64,000 bases of DNA from Rhodoferax sp. Its GTDB lineage: Bacteria > Pseudomonadota > Gammaproteobacteria > Burkholderiales > Burkholderiaceae_C. Positions 16,262 to 27,513 of the stretch are shown here, piece by piece. Both the position numbers and the translations under genes were made by a program. Numbering within the stretch: the first letter of the stretch is position 1; each line of letters starts with the position of its first letter. The notes under the pieces are model-generated. The model was not told where the DNA came from, ran no database searches, and saw only the letters and a list, made by a program, of their open reading frames with translations. The DNA is taken from positions 1-64,000 of the forward strand of contig NZ_JANXMU010000027.1 of the NCBI RefSeq assembly GCF_025354435.1, read 5' to 3'.

Positions 16262-17149
16262 ATGCTGGACCTGAACGAGATCGCGATGTTTGTGCAGGTG
16301 GTGCAGGCTGGCAGTTTTGCCGAGGCGGCGCGGCGCCTGTCCATGCCACCCAATACGCTGAGCCGCCAGGTGCTGCAGTTGGAAAACCATTTGGGCGTGC
16401 GCCTGCTACAGCGTTCCACCCGCAAGCTGAACCTCACCGATGCCGGCCGGGCGCTGTACGAGCGCAGCGCTGCCCAGGTGGAAGAGCTGCTGCAGGCCGC
16501 CCAGCAGCTGACCGAAGCCCAGCAGGAGCCCAGTGGCCTGGTGCGGGTGGCCGTGCCCGCCGATTTTTTTGACTTCTTTTTAGTGGACTGGGTGGCGGAA
16601 TTTCTGCGCGAGCATCCGGCTGTGCAGCTGGACTTTGTGCTCAGCGACGCCCGGGCCGATCTGATCCGCGAAGGCATCGACGTGGCGTTTCGCGGCGGCG
16701 AGCTGCCCGACTCCAGCCTGGTGGCACGCCGGCTCAGCACCAACCACACGGGGCTGGTCGCCAGCCCGGCCTATCTGGCGCTGCGCGGCACGCCAGCGCG
16801 GCTGGAAGATCTGTCCCTGCACGCCTGTATCCGCGCGTCCAAGACCGTGGGCCGTGGCCTCTGGCGGCTAGAGGGCCCCCAGGGCCCGGAACAGGTGGAG
16901 GTGACAGGCAGCTTCAGCGCCAACACCGCGCAGGCGCAACTGAAGGCGGCGGTTGCAGGACTGGGGATCGCCCTGCTGCCAATCACCATAGTGACGCAAA
17001 GCCTGCGCGCTGGCACGCTGTGCGAAGTACTACCGCAATACGGGCAGTCCAACGGCGGCTTGTATGTGGTCTACCCCAGCCGCAAGCTGGTCCCGCGCGC
17101 AGTCACCGCGTTTGTGGATGCGGCTGTGCAACGCATGGGCCTGGGTTAG
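16262..17149 (+). CDS. LysR family transcriptional regulator
   Basis: A 295-residue LysR regulator. The winged helix is at residues 1-60 (FVQVVQAGSFAEAARRLSMP, then LSRQVLQLENHLGVRLLQRSTRKL) and the co-inducer domain spans ~90-290. It is transcribed away from doxX-pirin across a 128-bp gap (16134-16261), the classic geometry for a LysR protein controlling its divergent neighbours and itself. No operator is assigned. Confidence 0.92.
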   Translation: MLDLNEIAMFVQVVQAGSFAEAARRLSMPPNTLSRQVLQLENHLGVRLLQRSTRKLNLTDAGRALYERSAAQVEELLQAAQQLTEAQQEPSGLVRVAVPADFFDFFLVDWVAEFLREHPAVQLDFVLSDARADLIREGIDVAFRGGELPDSSLVARRLSTNHTGLVASPAYLALRGTPARLEDLSLHACIRASKTVGRGLWRLEGPQGPEQVEVTGSFSANTAQAQLKAAVAGLGIALLPITIVTQSLRAGTLCEVLPQYGQSNGGLYVVYPSRKLVPRAVTAFVDAAVQRMGLG

Positions 17150-17173
17150 CCAATCGCAGAACAGGCCAGCGAA

Positions 17174-17617
17174 TCAGCCCTCAGACGGCCAGTGGTCGTG
17201 CCGCGCACGCCGCTCCTGGCGGTAGTTGGTCACCTCCAGGCGGATGCCATCCGGGTCGGAGAAGAAAGTCGCCCAGTAGTCGGGCGCGTACTCGGGATAC
17301 AGCTGGGCCTCGGTAGCCGCAATGCCCGCACTACGCAACTGCTCGGCCACCGTATGCACATCGGCAATCGAATCGACGCGCAGGCAGAAGTGGTGCAAGC
17401 CGGGCGCATAGCTGTCGTGCGGCGCCACACTGCGCGCCGGGCGCAGCACAAAGCCGAAATGCCGGTTGAAGTACTGGATGTGCGGATCGCCCGCTAGCGG
17501 AAACTTGTTCTTGCGAAAGCCCAGCGCCACCACCAGCACCTGGTCGTAAAACGGCTCGGCCCGCGCCAGGTCGGACACGGTGATGTAGATGTGGTCGATA
17601 CCGGTTACTTCGGGCAT
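17174..17617 (-). CDS. VOC family (glyoxalase-like) protein
   Basis: A 147-residue single-domain vicinal-oxygen-chelate protein: ITGIDHIYITVSDL-like start, GLHHFCLRVDS in the middle and FFSDPDGIRLEV at the end, giving His/His/Glu metal ligands. The start at 17617 has TGAGGA 7 bases upstream. It is followed on the same strand by a disrupted GNAT gene. Reaction unknown. Confidence 0.85.
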   Translation of the reverse strand: MPEVTGIDHIYITVSDLARAEPFYDQVLVVALGFRKNKFPLAGDPHIQYFNRHFGFVLRPARSVAPHDSYAPGLHHFCLRVDSIADVHTVAEQLRSAGIAATEAQLYPEYAPDYWATFFSDPDGIRLEVTNYRQERRARHDHWPSEG

Positions 17618-17635
17618 GGTGGAATCCTCAGTTGG

Positions 17636-18097
17636 CTAAACGGCAGCCGGGCCATCCACGGCCTTGCTGTACGCAAAAAACACCTCATCGCGCACCCAGC
17701 CCAGCGCCTCGTACACCGACTGTGCCGCCAGATTCGTCTTGGCCGTAGTCAGGTCCATCCGCACCACGCCCTGGCTAGCCGCGAACTGCTCCGCCGCCTG
17801 CAACAGCGCCCGGCCCGCGCCGGACTTGCGCGCATCCGGGGCCACAAACAGGTCGTACAGCACGTAAATGAACGCAGCCGCCACCGAGCAGAACGAGGGG
17901 TAGAGCTAGCAAAACCCCAACAGGCCCGCGCTGTCGCCCTGCGCCACGAGGATCGTGGACTCGGCATTCAGCATGCGCGCCTGCAGGAAGGCCGTGGCCC
18001 GCGGCAGATCGGGCACTTGGTCGTAGAACTGGCGGTAGGCATCGAACAGCGGCGCGAGGGCGGGCAGGTCGTGCAGCGTGGCGGGGCGGATCAGCAT
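17636..18097 (-). pseudogene. GNAT family N-acetyltransferase broken by an in-frame TAG
   Basis: Two pieces in the same frame make one GNAT protein of about 153 residues: MLIRPATLHDLPALAPLFDAYRQFY ... GLLGFC, then a TAG stop (17907 region), then LYPSFCSVAAAFIYVLYDLFVAP ... ALGWVRDEVFF. The acetyl-CoA loop (KSGAGRALL) is in the second piece. Related acetyltransferases have Gln before LYPSF, so a single C-to-T change (CAG to TAG) explains the break. No other damage is visible, so the event is recent, a sequencing error, or the stop is read through. Confidence 0.8.
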
Positions 18098-18118
18098 CGG
18101 TGGAGCGTGGAAGTAGGG

Positions 18119-18177
18119 TTAAAAATACCACTTTAGCGCATACTCCACCTGCGCTAGTAGCTACGCATTCCGTAGCA
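18119..18177 (+). repeat. Family A palindromic element, copy A6
   Basis: AAAAATACCACTTTAGCGCATACTCCACCTGCGCTAGTAGCTACGCATTCCGTAGCA (two hairpins; 57 bases, listed here in short form: TTAGCGCA-N9-TGCGCTA and GCTACG-N5-CGTAGC). It lies in the 222-bp gap upstream of the efflux operon. Confidence 0.85.
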
Positions 18178-18319
18178 CCTACTCCCGCCAACGCGTAAGG
18201 CAAGTTGGCGCGGGGGTAAATCCGTAGTAAAGGCCTGGCGCGCGGGGCGGAGCCCGTGGGGGCAACGGCTAACATGCACGCGGTATGCGCCCCGCCACCC
18301 TCTTCCCTTCTGCCCGACC

Positions 18320-19816
18320 ATGACCCAACGCACTTTTATACGCACCCAAACAGGCCTGTCCGGGCCCGGCTATCTGGGCTTGGTTTTGCTGGTGGCGGCC
18401 GCTGGTGGCGGCGGTTGGTGGTGGGGGCAACACCACAGCGCGGCGGATGCCAGCGCGGTGGCAGCTCCAGCCAAGTCGGCCAGTGCGCCGGGTGGTGGTG
18501 CTGCAGGCGGGCGGCGCTTTGGCGGGGCCAGCAATGTGCAGCCGGTGTCGGTGGCCGCCGTGCAGCAGCACGATGTGCGGGTGCTGGTGTCGGCCATCGG
18601 CAATATCAGCGCACTCAACACCGCGGTGGTGCGGGCGCAGGTGGCGGGTGTGCTGCAGGCGGTGCGTTTCACCGAAGGCCAGCAGGTCAAGGCCGGGCAG
18701 GTGCTGGCCGAGATCGACCCGCGCAGCTTCCAGGTGGCGCTGTCGCAGGCGCAGGGCAGCTTGGCGCGCGACCAGGCCCAGCTGCGCAACGCCCAACTGG
18801 ACCTGGCCCGCTACCAGGATTTGCTGGCCAAGGATTCGATTGCCAAGCAGCAGGTAGATACGCAGGACGCGCTGGTCAAGCAACTGCAGGGCACGGTGCT
18901 GACCGACCAGGCCCAGGTCGACAGCGCCAAGCTGCAGCTCTCGTACACCCAGGTACGCGCGCCCATCGGCGGGCGGCTGGGCTTTCGGCAGGTGGACGTG
19001 GGCAATATGGTGCAGACCAGCGATGTCAATGGGCTGGTCAGCATCACCCAGACCCAGCCGCTGAATGTGGTGTTTGCCGTGCCCGAGGCGAACGTGGCGC
19101 AAATCACCCAAAAGCTGGCCGCCAAAACGCCACTGGTGGTCGAGGCCTGGGACCGGGCCCTCAAAAACAAGCTGGCCGTGGGCAAGGTGACCAGCACCGA
19201 CAACGCCATCGACACTACCACCGGCACGCTCAAGCTCAAGGCCCAGTTTGCCAATGCCGACAGCGCGCTGTTCCCCAACCAGTTTGTCAACGTGGTGCTG
19301 CAACTGGGTACGCTGCAGAGCGCGATGGTCGTGCCCTCTGCCGCCGTGCAGCGCGGCGCGCAGGGCACCTATGTGTACGCCGTCAAGGACGACGGCAGCG
19401 TCACCGTGCGCCGCATCCAGTTGGGTGCCACCGACGGCGACGGAGTTAGCGTGCGGGGCGATATCTCGGTGGGCGAGAAAGTGGTGACCGACGGGGCCGA
19501 CCGCCTGCGCGAAGGTGCCAAGGTGGAGATTATTGCCGCCCCGGCAGCCGATACCGGCAAGCGCCAAAAATCTGAAACAAATACGGCTCCAGCGCAGGCA
19601 GTGTCTGCACCAGCAGCTACAAAATCAGAAGCACCTGCTGCCACACAGAAAACCGCTCCCGCCAGCGAGGCCACCGCCGAGGAGCGCCCCCGCTGGCTGG
19701 ACCGCCTGCCGCAGGAAGAGCAAGACAAATTCCTGAAAATGTCGCCTGACGAACGCAAAGCCTTCATCGAACAAAGGCGCGAACAACGCCGGCAAAAAGA
19801 AGCCTCCGGTAGTTAA
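18320..19816 (+). CDS. mdtA: RND efflux periplasmic adaptor subunit (MdtA-like)
   Basis: A 498-residue membrane-fusion protein. A TM anchor (YLGLVLLVAAAGGGG) is followed by a Gly/Ala-rich linker, the lipoyl/barrel-sandwich halves (VRAQVAGVLQAVRFTEGQQVKAGQVLAEID), an alpha-helical hairpin, and the beta-barrel and proximal domains (TGTLKLKAQFANADSALFPNQFV). Typical MdtA is about 415 residues; the extra length is a C-terminal tail from ~415 that is Ala/Pro-rich, partly encoded by a family A repeat, and ends in a charged helix (RWLDRLPQEEQDKFLKMSPD). First gene of a four-gene operon. Confidence 0.92.
   Translation: MTQRTFIRTQTGLSGPGYLGLVLLVAAAGGGGWWWGQHHSAADASAVAAPAKSASAPGGGAAGGRRFGGASNVQPVSVAAVQQHDVRVLVSAIGNISALNTAVVRAQVAGVLQAVRFTEGQQVKAGQVLAEIDPRSFQVALSQAQGSLARDQAQLRNAQLDLARYQDLLAKDSIAKQQVDTQDALVKQLQGTVLTDQAQVDSAKLQLSYTQVRAPIGGRLGFRQVDVGNMVQTSDVNGLVSITQTQPLNVVFAVPEANVAQITQKLAAKTPLVVEAWDRALKNKLAVGKVTSTDNAIDTTTGTLKLKAQFANADSALFPNQFVNVVLQLGTLQSAMVVPSAAVQRGAQGTYVYAVKDDGSVTVRRIQLGATDGDGVSVRGDISVGEKVVTDGADRLREGAKVEIIAAPAADTGKRQKSETNTAPAQAVSAPAATKSEAPAATQKTAPASEATAEERPRWLDRLPQEEQDKFLKMSPDERKAFIEQRREQRRQKEASGS
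19571..19627 (+). repeat. Family A palindromic element, copy A7 (inside mdtA)
   Basis: ATACGGCTCCAGCGCAGGCAG ... (cut) then TGCACCAGCAGCTACAAAATC. It is in frame and encodes APAQAVSAPAAT, the same reading as copy A1 at the livF end (APAQAAT). Confidence 0.7.
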
Positions 19817-19834
19817 GCCGAGCTTCGCCGCGCC

Positions 19835-22800
19835 ATGAACCTGTCCAGACTTTTCATCCTCCGCCCGGTGGCCACATCGCTGCTGATGCTGGCCATCCTG
19901 ATCGCCGGGCTGCTGGCCTACCGGCTGCTGCCGGTATCGGCCCTGCCCGAGGTGGACTACCCGACCATCCAGGTCACCACGCTGTACCCCGGTGCCAGCC
20001 CGGACGTGATGACTTCGTCGGTCACCGCGCCGATGGAGCGCCAGTTTGGCCAGATGCCGGGGCTGGCGCAGATGTCGTCCACCAGCTCGGGCGGTGCCTC
20101 GGTGATCACGCTGCGCTTCTCGCTGGAAATGTCGCTGGACGTAGCCGAGCAGCAGGTGCAGGCCGCCATCAACGCGGGTAGCAATCTGCTGCCCAGCGAC
20201 CTGCCCATGCCGCCTACCTACAGCAAAGTGAACCCGGCGGACGCACCGATCCTGACACTGGCGATCACCTCGCCCTCGCTGCCGGTGATCCGCGTGCACG
20301 ACCTGGTGGAAAACCGGCTGGCACCCAAGCTGTCGCAGGTCGAAGGCGTGGGCCTGGTGGCGTTGGCCGGGGGTGGCCGCCCTGCCGTGCGCATCCAGGC
20401 CGACCCCAGCAAGCTGGCTGGTGTGGGCCTGGCGCTGGACGATGTGCGCACCGCCATTGCCGCGGCCAACACCAACCAGGCCAAGGGCAGCTTCGACGGC
20501 CCGCTACGCGCCTCGACCATCGATGCCAACGACCAACTGCGCTCCGCCGCCGAGTACAGCAACCTGGTGATTGCCTTCAAGAACGGGGCGGCCATCCGCA
20601 TGAAGGACGTGGCGAACGTGGTCGACGATGCCGAAAACATCCGGCTGGCCGCCTGGGCCAACAAGGTGCCCGGCATCATCCTGAATATCCAGCGCCAGCC
20701 CGGTGCCAACGTGATCGACACCGCCGACCGCATCAAGGCCCTGCTGCCTAAGCTGCAGGCCACCCTGCCCGCCTCGCTGGACGTACAGATCCTGACCGAC
20801 CGCACAGTGACCATCCGCGCCTCGGTGGAAGACACGCAAATGGAGCTGCTGCTGGCGATTGGCTTGGTGGTGGCGGTTATTTTTGTGTTCTTGCGCAGCG
20901 GCTCGGCCACGCTGATCCCGAGCCTGGCCGTGCCCTTGTCGCTGGTGGGCACCTTTGGCGTGATGCACCTGGCCGGGTTTTCGATCAACAACCTGACCCT
21001 GATGGCGCTGACCATTTCCACCGGCTTTGTGGTGGACGACGCGATCGTGATGATCGAGAACATCGCCCGCTACGTGGAGCAAGGCGAGAAGCCGTTTGAT
21101 GCCGCGCTCAAGGGGGCCAAGCAGATCGGCTTCACCATCATTTCGCTGACAATTTCGCTGATTGCGGTGCTGATTCCGCTGCTGTTCATGGGCGATGTGG
21201 TGGGCCGGCTGTTCCATGAATTCGCCATCACGCTGGCGGTGTCCATCCTGATCTCGGCCGTGGTGTCGCTGAGCTTTACGCCCATGCTGTGCGCCCGCCT
21301 GCTCAAGCACACGCCCGAGGAAAGCCATGGCCGCATCTACCAGGCCACCGGCACATTTTTCGACAGCCTGATCCGCCGCTACGGCGTGGCGCTGGACTGG
21401 GTGCTGGCGCGCCAGGCAGGCACGCTGCTGGTGTTTGGGCTGACGGTGGTGCTGACCGGCTGGCTGTACTTCGTGGTGCCCAAGGGCTTTTTCCCGCTGC
21501 AAGACACGGGCGTGATCCAGGCCATGACCGAGACGGCGCAGAGCAGTTCGTTTGCCGCCATGGCCGACCGGCAGCAGGCGCTGGCCGCGGTGATTTTGCA
21601 AGACAGCGCGGTGCAGAGCGTATCGTCCTTCATCGGGGTGGACGGGGTGAACACCACGTTGAACCAGGGCCGCATTCTGATCAACCTGAAGCCCAAGGCC
21701 GCACGCGATGCGTCGGCTAGCACCATCCTGCGCCGCCTGAGCGATGCGAGTCGCAAGGTGTCGGGCATCGAGGTGTATATGCAGCCGGTGCAGGACTTGA
21801 CCATCGAGGACCGCATCTCCAAAACCCAGTACCAGTTCCTGCTGTCATCGCCCAATTTTGACGAACTCAACACCGGGGCCGCCGCGCTGCTGGAGCGCCT
21901 GCGCAGCCTGCCGCAACTGGCCGACGTGGGCAGCGACGTGCAAGACAAGGGCCTGCAAGCCTATGTGGAGATCGACCGCATCGCAGCGGGGCAACTGGGG
22001 GTGACGGTAGCGGCCATCGATACCGCCTTGTACAACGCCTTTGGCCAGCGGCTGATTTCCACCATCTACACCCAGTCCAACCAGTACCGCGTGGTGCTGG
22101 AGGTCGGCCCGCACGACCGGCTGGGGCCGCAGGCGCTGTCCAAGCTGTATGTGACCGGTGCCAACAGCGTGCAGGTGCCGCTGTCGAGCGTGGCCCAGGT
22201 GCTGGAAAAATCCGCCGCGCTGGCGGTAAACCACGCCGGGCAGTTTCCGTCGGCCACCATCTCGTTCAACACCGCGCCCGGCCATTCGCTGGGCGATGCA
22301 GTCAGCGCCATCCAAGCCGAAGAGGCGGCGCTGCAACTGCCGGCCAGCATCGAGACCAGCTTCCAGGGCGCGGCGCTGGCCTTCCAGGCATCTCTGAACA
22401 ACACCTTGCTGCTGATCCTGGCGGCCATCGTCACCATGTACATCGTACTGGGCGTGCTGTACGAGAGCTTCATCCACCCAGTGACGATTCTGTCCACCCT
22501 GCCCTCGGCGGCGCTGGGCGCGCTGCTGGCGCTGCTGGTGTTCGGACTGGACCTGGACATCATTGCCATCATCGGCATCGTGCTGCTGATCGGCATCGTC
22601 AAGAAGAACGCGATCATGATGATCGACTTCGCGCTGGACGCGGAGCGCGAGCAGGGCTTAAGCCCGCGTGCGGCCATCCACCAGGCGTGTTTGCTGCGTT
22701 TTCGGCCGATTTTGATGACCACGCTGGCCGCGCTGCTGGGGGCCTTGCCGCTGATGCTGGGCACCGGCGTGGGCAGCGAGCTGCGCCATCCGCTGGGCGT

Positions 22801-22924
22801 GACGATGGTGGGTGGATTGATCGTCAGCCAGTTACTGACGCTGTTCACCACGCCGGTGATCTATCTGGGCTTTGCCAGCATGGCACAACGCTGGCGCGCC
22901 CGCCGCGACACCAGGACGGCGTGA
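19835..22924 (+). CDS. mdtB: RND multidrug efflux permease (MdtB-like)
   Basis: A 1029-residue inner-membrane proton/drug antiporter with 12 predicted membrane helices and two large periplasmic loops. The helix-4 proton-relay pair is in [14 protein letters not shown], and the second-half counterpart lies in [20 protein letters not shown]. It begins 18 bases after mdtA. MdtB and MdtC in E. coli form a heterotrimer, and two permease genes in a row here argue for the same. The substrate range is not readable. Confidence 0.93.
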   Translation: MNLSRLFILRPVATSLLMLAILIAGLLAYRLLPVSALPEVDYPTIQVTTLYPGASPDVMTSSVTAPMERQFGQMPGLAQMSSTSSGGASVITLRFSLEMSLDVAEQQVQAAINAGSNLLPSDLPMPPTYSKVNPADAPILTLAITSPSLPVIRVHDLVENRLAPKLSQVEGVGLVALAGGGRPAVRIQADPSKLAGVGLALDDVRTAIAAANTNQAKGSFDGPLRASTIDANDQLRSAAEYSNLVIAFKNGAAIRMKDVANVVDDAENIRLAAWANKVPGIILNIQRQPGANVIDTADRIKALLPKLQATLPASLDVQILTDRTVTIRASVEDTQMELLLAIGLVVAVIFVFLRSGSATLIPSLAVPLSLVGTFGVMHLAGFSINNLTLMALTISTGFVVDDAIVMIENIARYVEQGEKPFDAALKGAKQIGFTIISLTISLIAVLIPLLFMGDVVGRLFHEFAITLAVSILISAVVSLSFTPMLCARLLKHTPEESHGRIYQATGTFFDSLIRRYGVALDWVLARQAGTLLVFGLTVVLTGWLYFVVPKGFFPLQDTGVIQAMTETAQSSSFAAMADRQQALAAVILQDSAVQSVSSFIGVDGVNTTLNQGRILINLKPKAARDASASTILRRLSDASRKVSGIEVYMQPVQDLTIEDRISKTQYQFLLSSPNFDELNTGAAALLERLRSLPQLADVGSDVQDKGLQAYVEIDRIAAGQLGVTVAAIDTALYNAFGQRLISTIYTQSNQYRVVLEVGPHDRLGPQALSKLYVTGANSVQVPLSSVAQVLEKSAALAVNHAGQFPSATISFNTAPGHSLGDAVSAIQAEEAALQLPASIETSFQGAALAFQASLNNTLLLILAAIVTMYIVLGVLYESFIHPVTILSTLPSAALGALLALLVFGLDLDIIAIIGIVLLIGIVKKNAIMMIDFALDAEREQGLSPRAAIHQACLLRFRPILMTTLAALLGALPLMLGTGVGSELRHPLGVTMVGGLIVSQLLTLFTTPVIYLGFASMAQRWRARRDTRTA

Positions 22925-22950
22925 TGCAGTCAGCCATTCATTGCGTGCAT

Positions 22951-23010
22951 TGCTATGGAATAAATAGCTACTTGCGTAGGTACCATATGCGCCAGAGGCC
23001 TATTTTCTTT
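22951..23010 (-). repeat. Family A palindromic element, copy A8
   Basis: Reverse orientation: GCTATGGAATAAATAGC, then CTTGCGTAGG-N4-ATATGCGCCAGAGGCCTATTTT. It fills most of the 106-bp gap between mdtB and mdtC, a junction that is normally tight. Confidence 0.85.
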
Positions 23011-23030
23011 AAATTATCGATGGGGCCGCG

Positions 23031-26000
23031 ATGAACTTCTCCGCCCCCTTCATCCACCGCCCCATCGCCACCACCCTGCTCACCCTGGGTATCGCTATCG
23101 CCGGGGTCATCGGCTTTCTGCTGCTGCCGGTGGCCCCGCTGCCGCAGGTAGATTTCCCCACCATTTCGGTCTCCGCGTCCCTGCCCGGTGCCAGCCCGGA
23201 CACCATGGCGGCCACGGTGGCGACGCCGTTGGAGCGGGCCCTGGGCGCCATCGCCGGCGTGACCGAGATGACCTCCAACTCATCGCTGGGCAGCAGCCGC
23301 ATCACCCTGCAGTTTGATCTGAACCGCGACATCAACGGCGCGGCGCGGGATGTGCAGGCGGCCATCAACGCGGCCCGTACCCTGCTGCCCAGCGGCATGC
23401 CCAGCAACCCCAGCTACCGCAAGGTGAACCCGGCCGATTCGCCCATCATGCTGCTGTCGCTGACCTCCGACACGCTGACGCGCGGGCAGATGTACGACGC
23501 GGCCTCTACCGTGCTGGCCCAGCGGTTGGCGCAGATCGACGGCATTGGCCAGGTCAACATTGGCGGCGGTGCGCTGCCTGCGGTGCGGGTCGAGCTGGAC
23601 CCGAACAAACTGGCGGCCAACGGCATTGCACTCGACACCGTGCGCCAAATCATCACCAGCACCAATGCCAACCGGCCCAAGGGCGCGGTGGAAGACGGCA
23701 CACGCAACTGGCAGATCGGTGCCAACGACCAAGCGCGCACCGCAGCCGAATTTGCGCCGCAGATCATCCGCTACACAAATGGTAGCGCAGTACGCATGCA
23801 GGACGTGGGCCAGGTGCTCGACAGCGTAGTAGATGTACGCAACTACGGGGTCAGCGATGGCAAGCCGGCGATTCTGCTGATCTTGTTCAAACAGCCCGGT
23901 GCCAACATCATCGACGCGGTGGACAAAGTGCGCGCCCTGCTGCCGCACCTGCAGGCGTCCATTCCGCCTGCCATCAATCTCCAGGTGGTGATGGACCGCA
24001 CGCCCACCATCCGCGCCTCGCTGCGCGAGGTGGAGCGGGCGCTGGCCATCTCCATCGGGCTGGTGGTGATGGTGGTGTTTTTGTTCCTGCGCAATGCCCG
24101 CGCAGCACTGATCCCCAGCGTGGCCGTGCCGGTATCGCTGGCGGGCACCTTTGGCGCGATGTACCTGCTGGGCTACACGCTGGACAACCTGTCACTGATG
24201 GCGCTGACGGTGGCTACCGGCTTTGTGGTGGACGATGCCATCGTGGTGCTGGAGAACGTGACGCGCCACATGGAGCGCGGTAAATCGGCCCTGCAGGCAG
24301 CGCTGGCGGGCACGCGGGAGATCGGCTTTACCGTGGTGTCCATCAGCCTGTCGTTGATTGCGGTGTTCATCCCGATTCTGCTGATGGGCGGCATCGTGGG
24401 GCGGCTGTTCCGCGAATTTGCGGTGATTTTGTCGGCCTCGATTCTGGTGTCGATGGTGGTGTCGCTGACCACCACGCCAATGATGTGCGCGGCGCTGCTG
24501 CGGCACGCCCCTGTCCAAAAGGAACCCGGCCGCTTGGCGGTATGGGCGGGTCGGCTACAAAAGCGGCTGCTGCGCGGCTACCGGCGCTCGCTGGCCTGGA
24601 CGCTGCGCCACCAACCCATCGCCCTGGTGGCGCTGCTGTGCGTGGTGGTGCTCAATATCCACATGTACGGTGCCATCCCCAAAGGCTTTTTCCCGCAGCA
24701 AGACACCGGCCGCGTCAATGGCAACATCCGCGCCGACCAGAGCACCTCGTTCCAGTTCATGCAGCAGCGGCTGGTGCGCTTCATGGACGTAGTGCGCACA
24801 GACCCGGCGGTGGAGAGCGTGACCGGCTTCACCGGCGGCGGCCAGCGCAACACCGCCAACATGTTCATGACGCTCAAACCCCTGGCCCAGCGCGACGTGT
24901 CGGCCGACCAGGTGGTGGCCCGGCTGCGTACCAAGCTGGCGCACGAGCCGGGTGCCAATCTGTTCCTGGTGCCGGTGCAAGACATCAACATCGGCGGCCG
25001 CCAGGCCAACGCCCAGTACCAGTACACCTTGCAGGCCGACGACCTGGCCGACCTGCGCACCTGGGAGCCGCGCATCCGCCGCGCCCTGTCGCAACTGCCC
25101 GAGCTGGTGGATGTGAACAGCGACCAGCAAGACAACGGCCTGCAGACCTCGGTGGTGATGGACCGCGATGCCATGGCCCGCCTGGGACTGAGCGCCAGCA
25201 CGGTAGACACCACGCTGAACAACGCCTTCGGCCAGCGCCAGGTGGGGGTGATTTACAACCCGCTGAACCAGTACCGGGTGGTGATGGAGCTGGCGCCGGA
25301 GTTTTTGCAAAGCGCCGAGTCGCTGCGCAGCCTGCTGTTCACCTCCGGCAGCGGCGCGCAGGTGCCGCTCGCGGCCTTTGCCAAGGTGGAGCTGACCAAT
25401 ACGCCACTGTCGGTCAACCACCAGAGCGGCACCCCGGCCAGCACGGTCAGCTTCAACCTGCCGCTGGGCGTGTCGCTGTCACAGGCCACCGATGCGGTGA
25501 ACAACGCCGTGGCCGCACTGGGTGTGCCGGTGTCGGTACGCGGCAGCTTTGCAGGCACGGCGCAGGCGCTGAAAAGTTCATTAGACAGCCAGCCGCTGCT
25601 GATTCTGGCGGCCATCGTCACCATCTACCTGGTGCTGGGCATCTTGTACGAGAGCCTGATCCACCCCATCACTATTCTGTCCACCCTGCCCTCGGCCGGT
25701 GTGGGGGCGCTGCTGGCGCTGGAAGCCTTTCACACCGAGTTTTCCATCATCGCGTTGATCGGGGTAATTTTGCTGATCGGTATCGTCAAAAAGAACGCCA
25801 TCATGATGATCGACTTCGCCATCACGCGGCAACGCCATTCGGAGCATGTCAGTGCCGCCCAGGCCATCTACCGCGCCGCCCATCTGCGCCTGCGACCGAT
25901 TCTGATGACCACGGTGGCCGCCATGTTGGGTGCCGTGCCGTTGGCCGTGGGCCATGGCGACGGGGCCGAGCTGCGCCAGCCACTGGGCATTGCCGTGGTG

Positions 26001-26141
26001 GGCGGCCTGGTGCTGAGCCAGTTGCTCACGCTGTACACCACGCCCGTGGTCTATGTCGGCATGGACCGGCTGCGCGCCTGGGGGCATAGCCTGCACTGGC
26101 CCGCCTTTATCTCACTCCGGAGGGCTAGCGATGCTGCCTAA
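23031..26141 (+). CDS. mdtC: RND multidrug efflux permease (MdtC-like)
   Basis: A 1036-residue RND permease, clearly paralogous to the preceding gene. It keeps [15 protein letters not shown] in helix 4, [23 protein letters not shown] and [19 protein letters not shown]. It starts in the family manner ([17 protein letters not shown]). It overlaps the outer-membrane factor gene by 11 bases. Which paralog is B and which is C follows gene order rather than a diagnostic residue. Confidence 0.93.
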   Translation: MNFSAPFIHRPIATTLLTLGIAIAGVIGFLLLPVAPLPQVDFPTISVSASLPGASPDTMAATVATPLERALGAIAGVTEMTSNSSLGSSRITLQFDLNRDINGAARDVQAAINAARTLLPSGMPSNPSYRKVNPADSPIMLLSLTSDTLTRGQMYDAASTVLAQRLAQIDGIGQVNIGGGALPAVRVELDPNKLAANGIALDTVRQIITSTNANRPKGAVEDGTRNWQIGANDQARTAAEFAPQIIRYTNGSAVRMQDVGQVLDSVVDVRNYGVSDGKPAILLILFKQPGANIIDAVDKVRALLPHLQASIPPAINLQVVMDRTPTIRASLREVERALAISIGLVVMVVFLFLRNARAALIPSVAVPVSLAGTFGAMYLLGYTLDNLSLMALTVATGFVVDDAIVVLENVTRHMERGKSALQAALAGTREIGFTVVSISLSLIAVFIPILLMGGIVGRLFREFAVILSASILVSMVVSLTTTPMMCAALLRHAPVQKEPGRLAVWAGRLQKRLLRGYRRSLAWTLRHQPIALVALLCVVVLNIHMYGAIPKGFFPQQDTGRVNGNIRADQSTSFQFMQQRLVRFMDVVRTDPAVESVTGFTGGGQRNTANMFMTLKPLAQRDVSADQVVARLRTKLAHEPGANLFLVPVQDINIGGRQANAQYQYTLQADDLADLRTWEPRIRRALSQLPELVDVNSDQQDNGLQTSVVMDRDAMARLGLSASTVDTTLNNAFGQRQVGVIYNPLNQYRVVMELAPEFLQSAESLRSLLFTSGSGAQVPLAAFAKVELTNTPLSVNHQSGTPASTVSFNLPLGVSLSQATDAVNNAVAALGVPVSVRGSFAGTAQALKSSLDSQPLLILAAIVTIYLVLGILYESLIHPITILSTLPSAGVGALLALEAFHTEFSIIALIGVILLIGIVKKNAIMMIDFAITRQRHSEHVSAAQAIYRAAHLRLRPILMTTVAAMLGAVPLAVGHGDGAELRQPLGIAVVGGLVLSQLLTLYTTPVVYVGMDRLRAWGHSLHWPAFISLRRASDAA

Positions 26142-27513
26142 ATTGATCCCTGTGCTGGGCTGGGCGCTGTTGCTCAGCGCCTGCAGCACCACGCCGCCCT
26201 ACCAGGCCCCCAAGCTGCCCGCCACGGCCAACGCCTTCAAAGAGACTGGCCTGTGGCACACCGCCAACCCGCAGGCCGCCGCCGTGCCGGACGACTGGTG
26301 GCAGTTGTTCAACGACCCGGTACTCAACGGCTTGCAAACCCAGGTGGGCCAGAACCAGAACCTGCTGGCCAGCGCCGCGCAAATCCGCGTGGCACAGGCC
26401 GCGCTGGGCAGCAGCCGTGCGGCCTTGTCGCCCACGCTGGGTGCGGGCCTGACAGCCACCCGCAGCGCCTCGCCCACCAGCCCGGCGGCCAACAGCGTGG
26501 CCTTGACCGGCAGCGCCAGTTGGGAGCTGGACCTGTGGGGACGGCTCTCGGGTGCCGTCACCGGCGACCAGGCCCGCGTGCAGGCCAGCCAGGACGACCT
26601 GGCCGCCGCCCGCCTGTCGCTGCAAGCCACGGTGGCGCAAACCTACTTCTCTTTGCGCGCCGCCGAAGCCCAATCGGCCCTGCTGGAGCGCAGCATGCAG
26701 GCCTACCAACGCTCTCTGGAGCTGACACAAAACCGTTACCAGGGCGGAGTCGCCTCGGCCGACGACGTGGCGCAGGCGCAAACCCAGCTGAAAACCACGT
26801 CGGCCCAACGGATCGAATCCGATAGCTCTCGCGCCCAACTGGAACATGCACTGGCGGTGCTGCTGGGCCTGGCACCGTCCGAATTCAGCCTGCCGCGTAC
26901 CGCCGCTCTGCCCAACACGCCAGAGGTACCGGACCAGCTACCCGCCAACCTGTTGGAGCGCCGCCCCGACATCGCGGCGGCAGAACGCCGCGTGGCCGCG
27001 GCCTACGCGCAGATCGGCGTGGCCAAGGCCGCGTTCTTTCCCGCGCTCACGCTGTCGGCCAGCGCCGGGTACAAAGGCAGTGGCTTGGCGAACTTGGTCA
27101 GCGCGCCGAACCTGCTGTGGTCGGTAGGGCCCGCGCTGGCATTGGCAGCGTTCGATGGCGGCTTGCGCCAGTCGAATGTAGATTCCGCCCGGGCCAGCAC
27201 CGATGCCGCCACCGCCAGCTACCGGCAGACCGTGCTGACAGCCTTGCAAGAGGTAGAAGACAACCTGGTGGTGGCCGGCAGCCTGCAGCAGGAAGCCGCG
27301 CTGCAAACCGAAGCCTTGGCGGCCGCCAACCGGTCTTTGGAGATTGTGAAAAACCAGTACCAGAGCGGTACGGTGAGCTACCTGAACGTGGTGGTGGCGC
27401 AGGCCACGGCACTGTCCAGTGAACGCAGCCTGCTGGACGTGCAAAACCGCCGTTTGGCGGCTACCAACCAATTGTTGAAAAACATTGCCGGGCGCTGGAA
27501 CGCGCCCTCGTAA
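26131..27513 (+). CDS. Outer-membrane efflux lipoprotein (NodT/OprM type)
   Basis: A 460-residue outer-membrane factor that completes the tripartite pump. It has a lipoprotein signal with lipobox [21 protein letters not shown] near residue 50, and two internally repeated TolC-type halves ([11 protein letters not shown] and the later [28 protein letters not shown]). The ATG at 26131 has GGAGG 7 bases upstream and overlaps the mdtC end; longer open sequence upstream is not used. The gene abuts a convergent hypothetical gene with no gap. Confidence 0.92.
   Translation: MLPKLIPVLGWALLLSACSTTPPYQAPKLPATANAFKETGLWHTANPQAAAVPDDWWQLFNDPVLNGLQTQVGQNQNLLASAAQIRVAQAALGSSRAALSPTLGAGLTATRSASPTSPAANSVALTGSASWELDLWGRLSGAVTGDQARVQASQDDLAAARLSLQATVAQTYFSLRAAEAQSALLERSMQAYQRSLELTQNRYQGGVASADDVAQAQTQLKTTSAQRIESDSSRAQLEHALAVLLGLAPSEFSLPRTAALPNTPEVPDQLPANLLERRPDIAAAERRVAAAYAQIGVAKAAFFPALTLSASAGYKGSGLANLVSAPNLLWSVGPALALAAFDGGLRQSNVDSARASTDAATASYRQTVLTALQEVEDNLVVAGSLQQEAALQTEALAAANRSLEIVKNQYQSGTVSYLNVVVAQATALSSERSLLDVQNRRLAATNQLLKNIAGRWNAPS

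Noticed and set aside
14899..16749. A single 616-codon gene covering the pirin and DoxX region
   Set aside because: The pirin part starts at 15753 with a coupled ATGA to doxX, and the upstream portion overlaps doxX and lysR in other frames.
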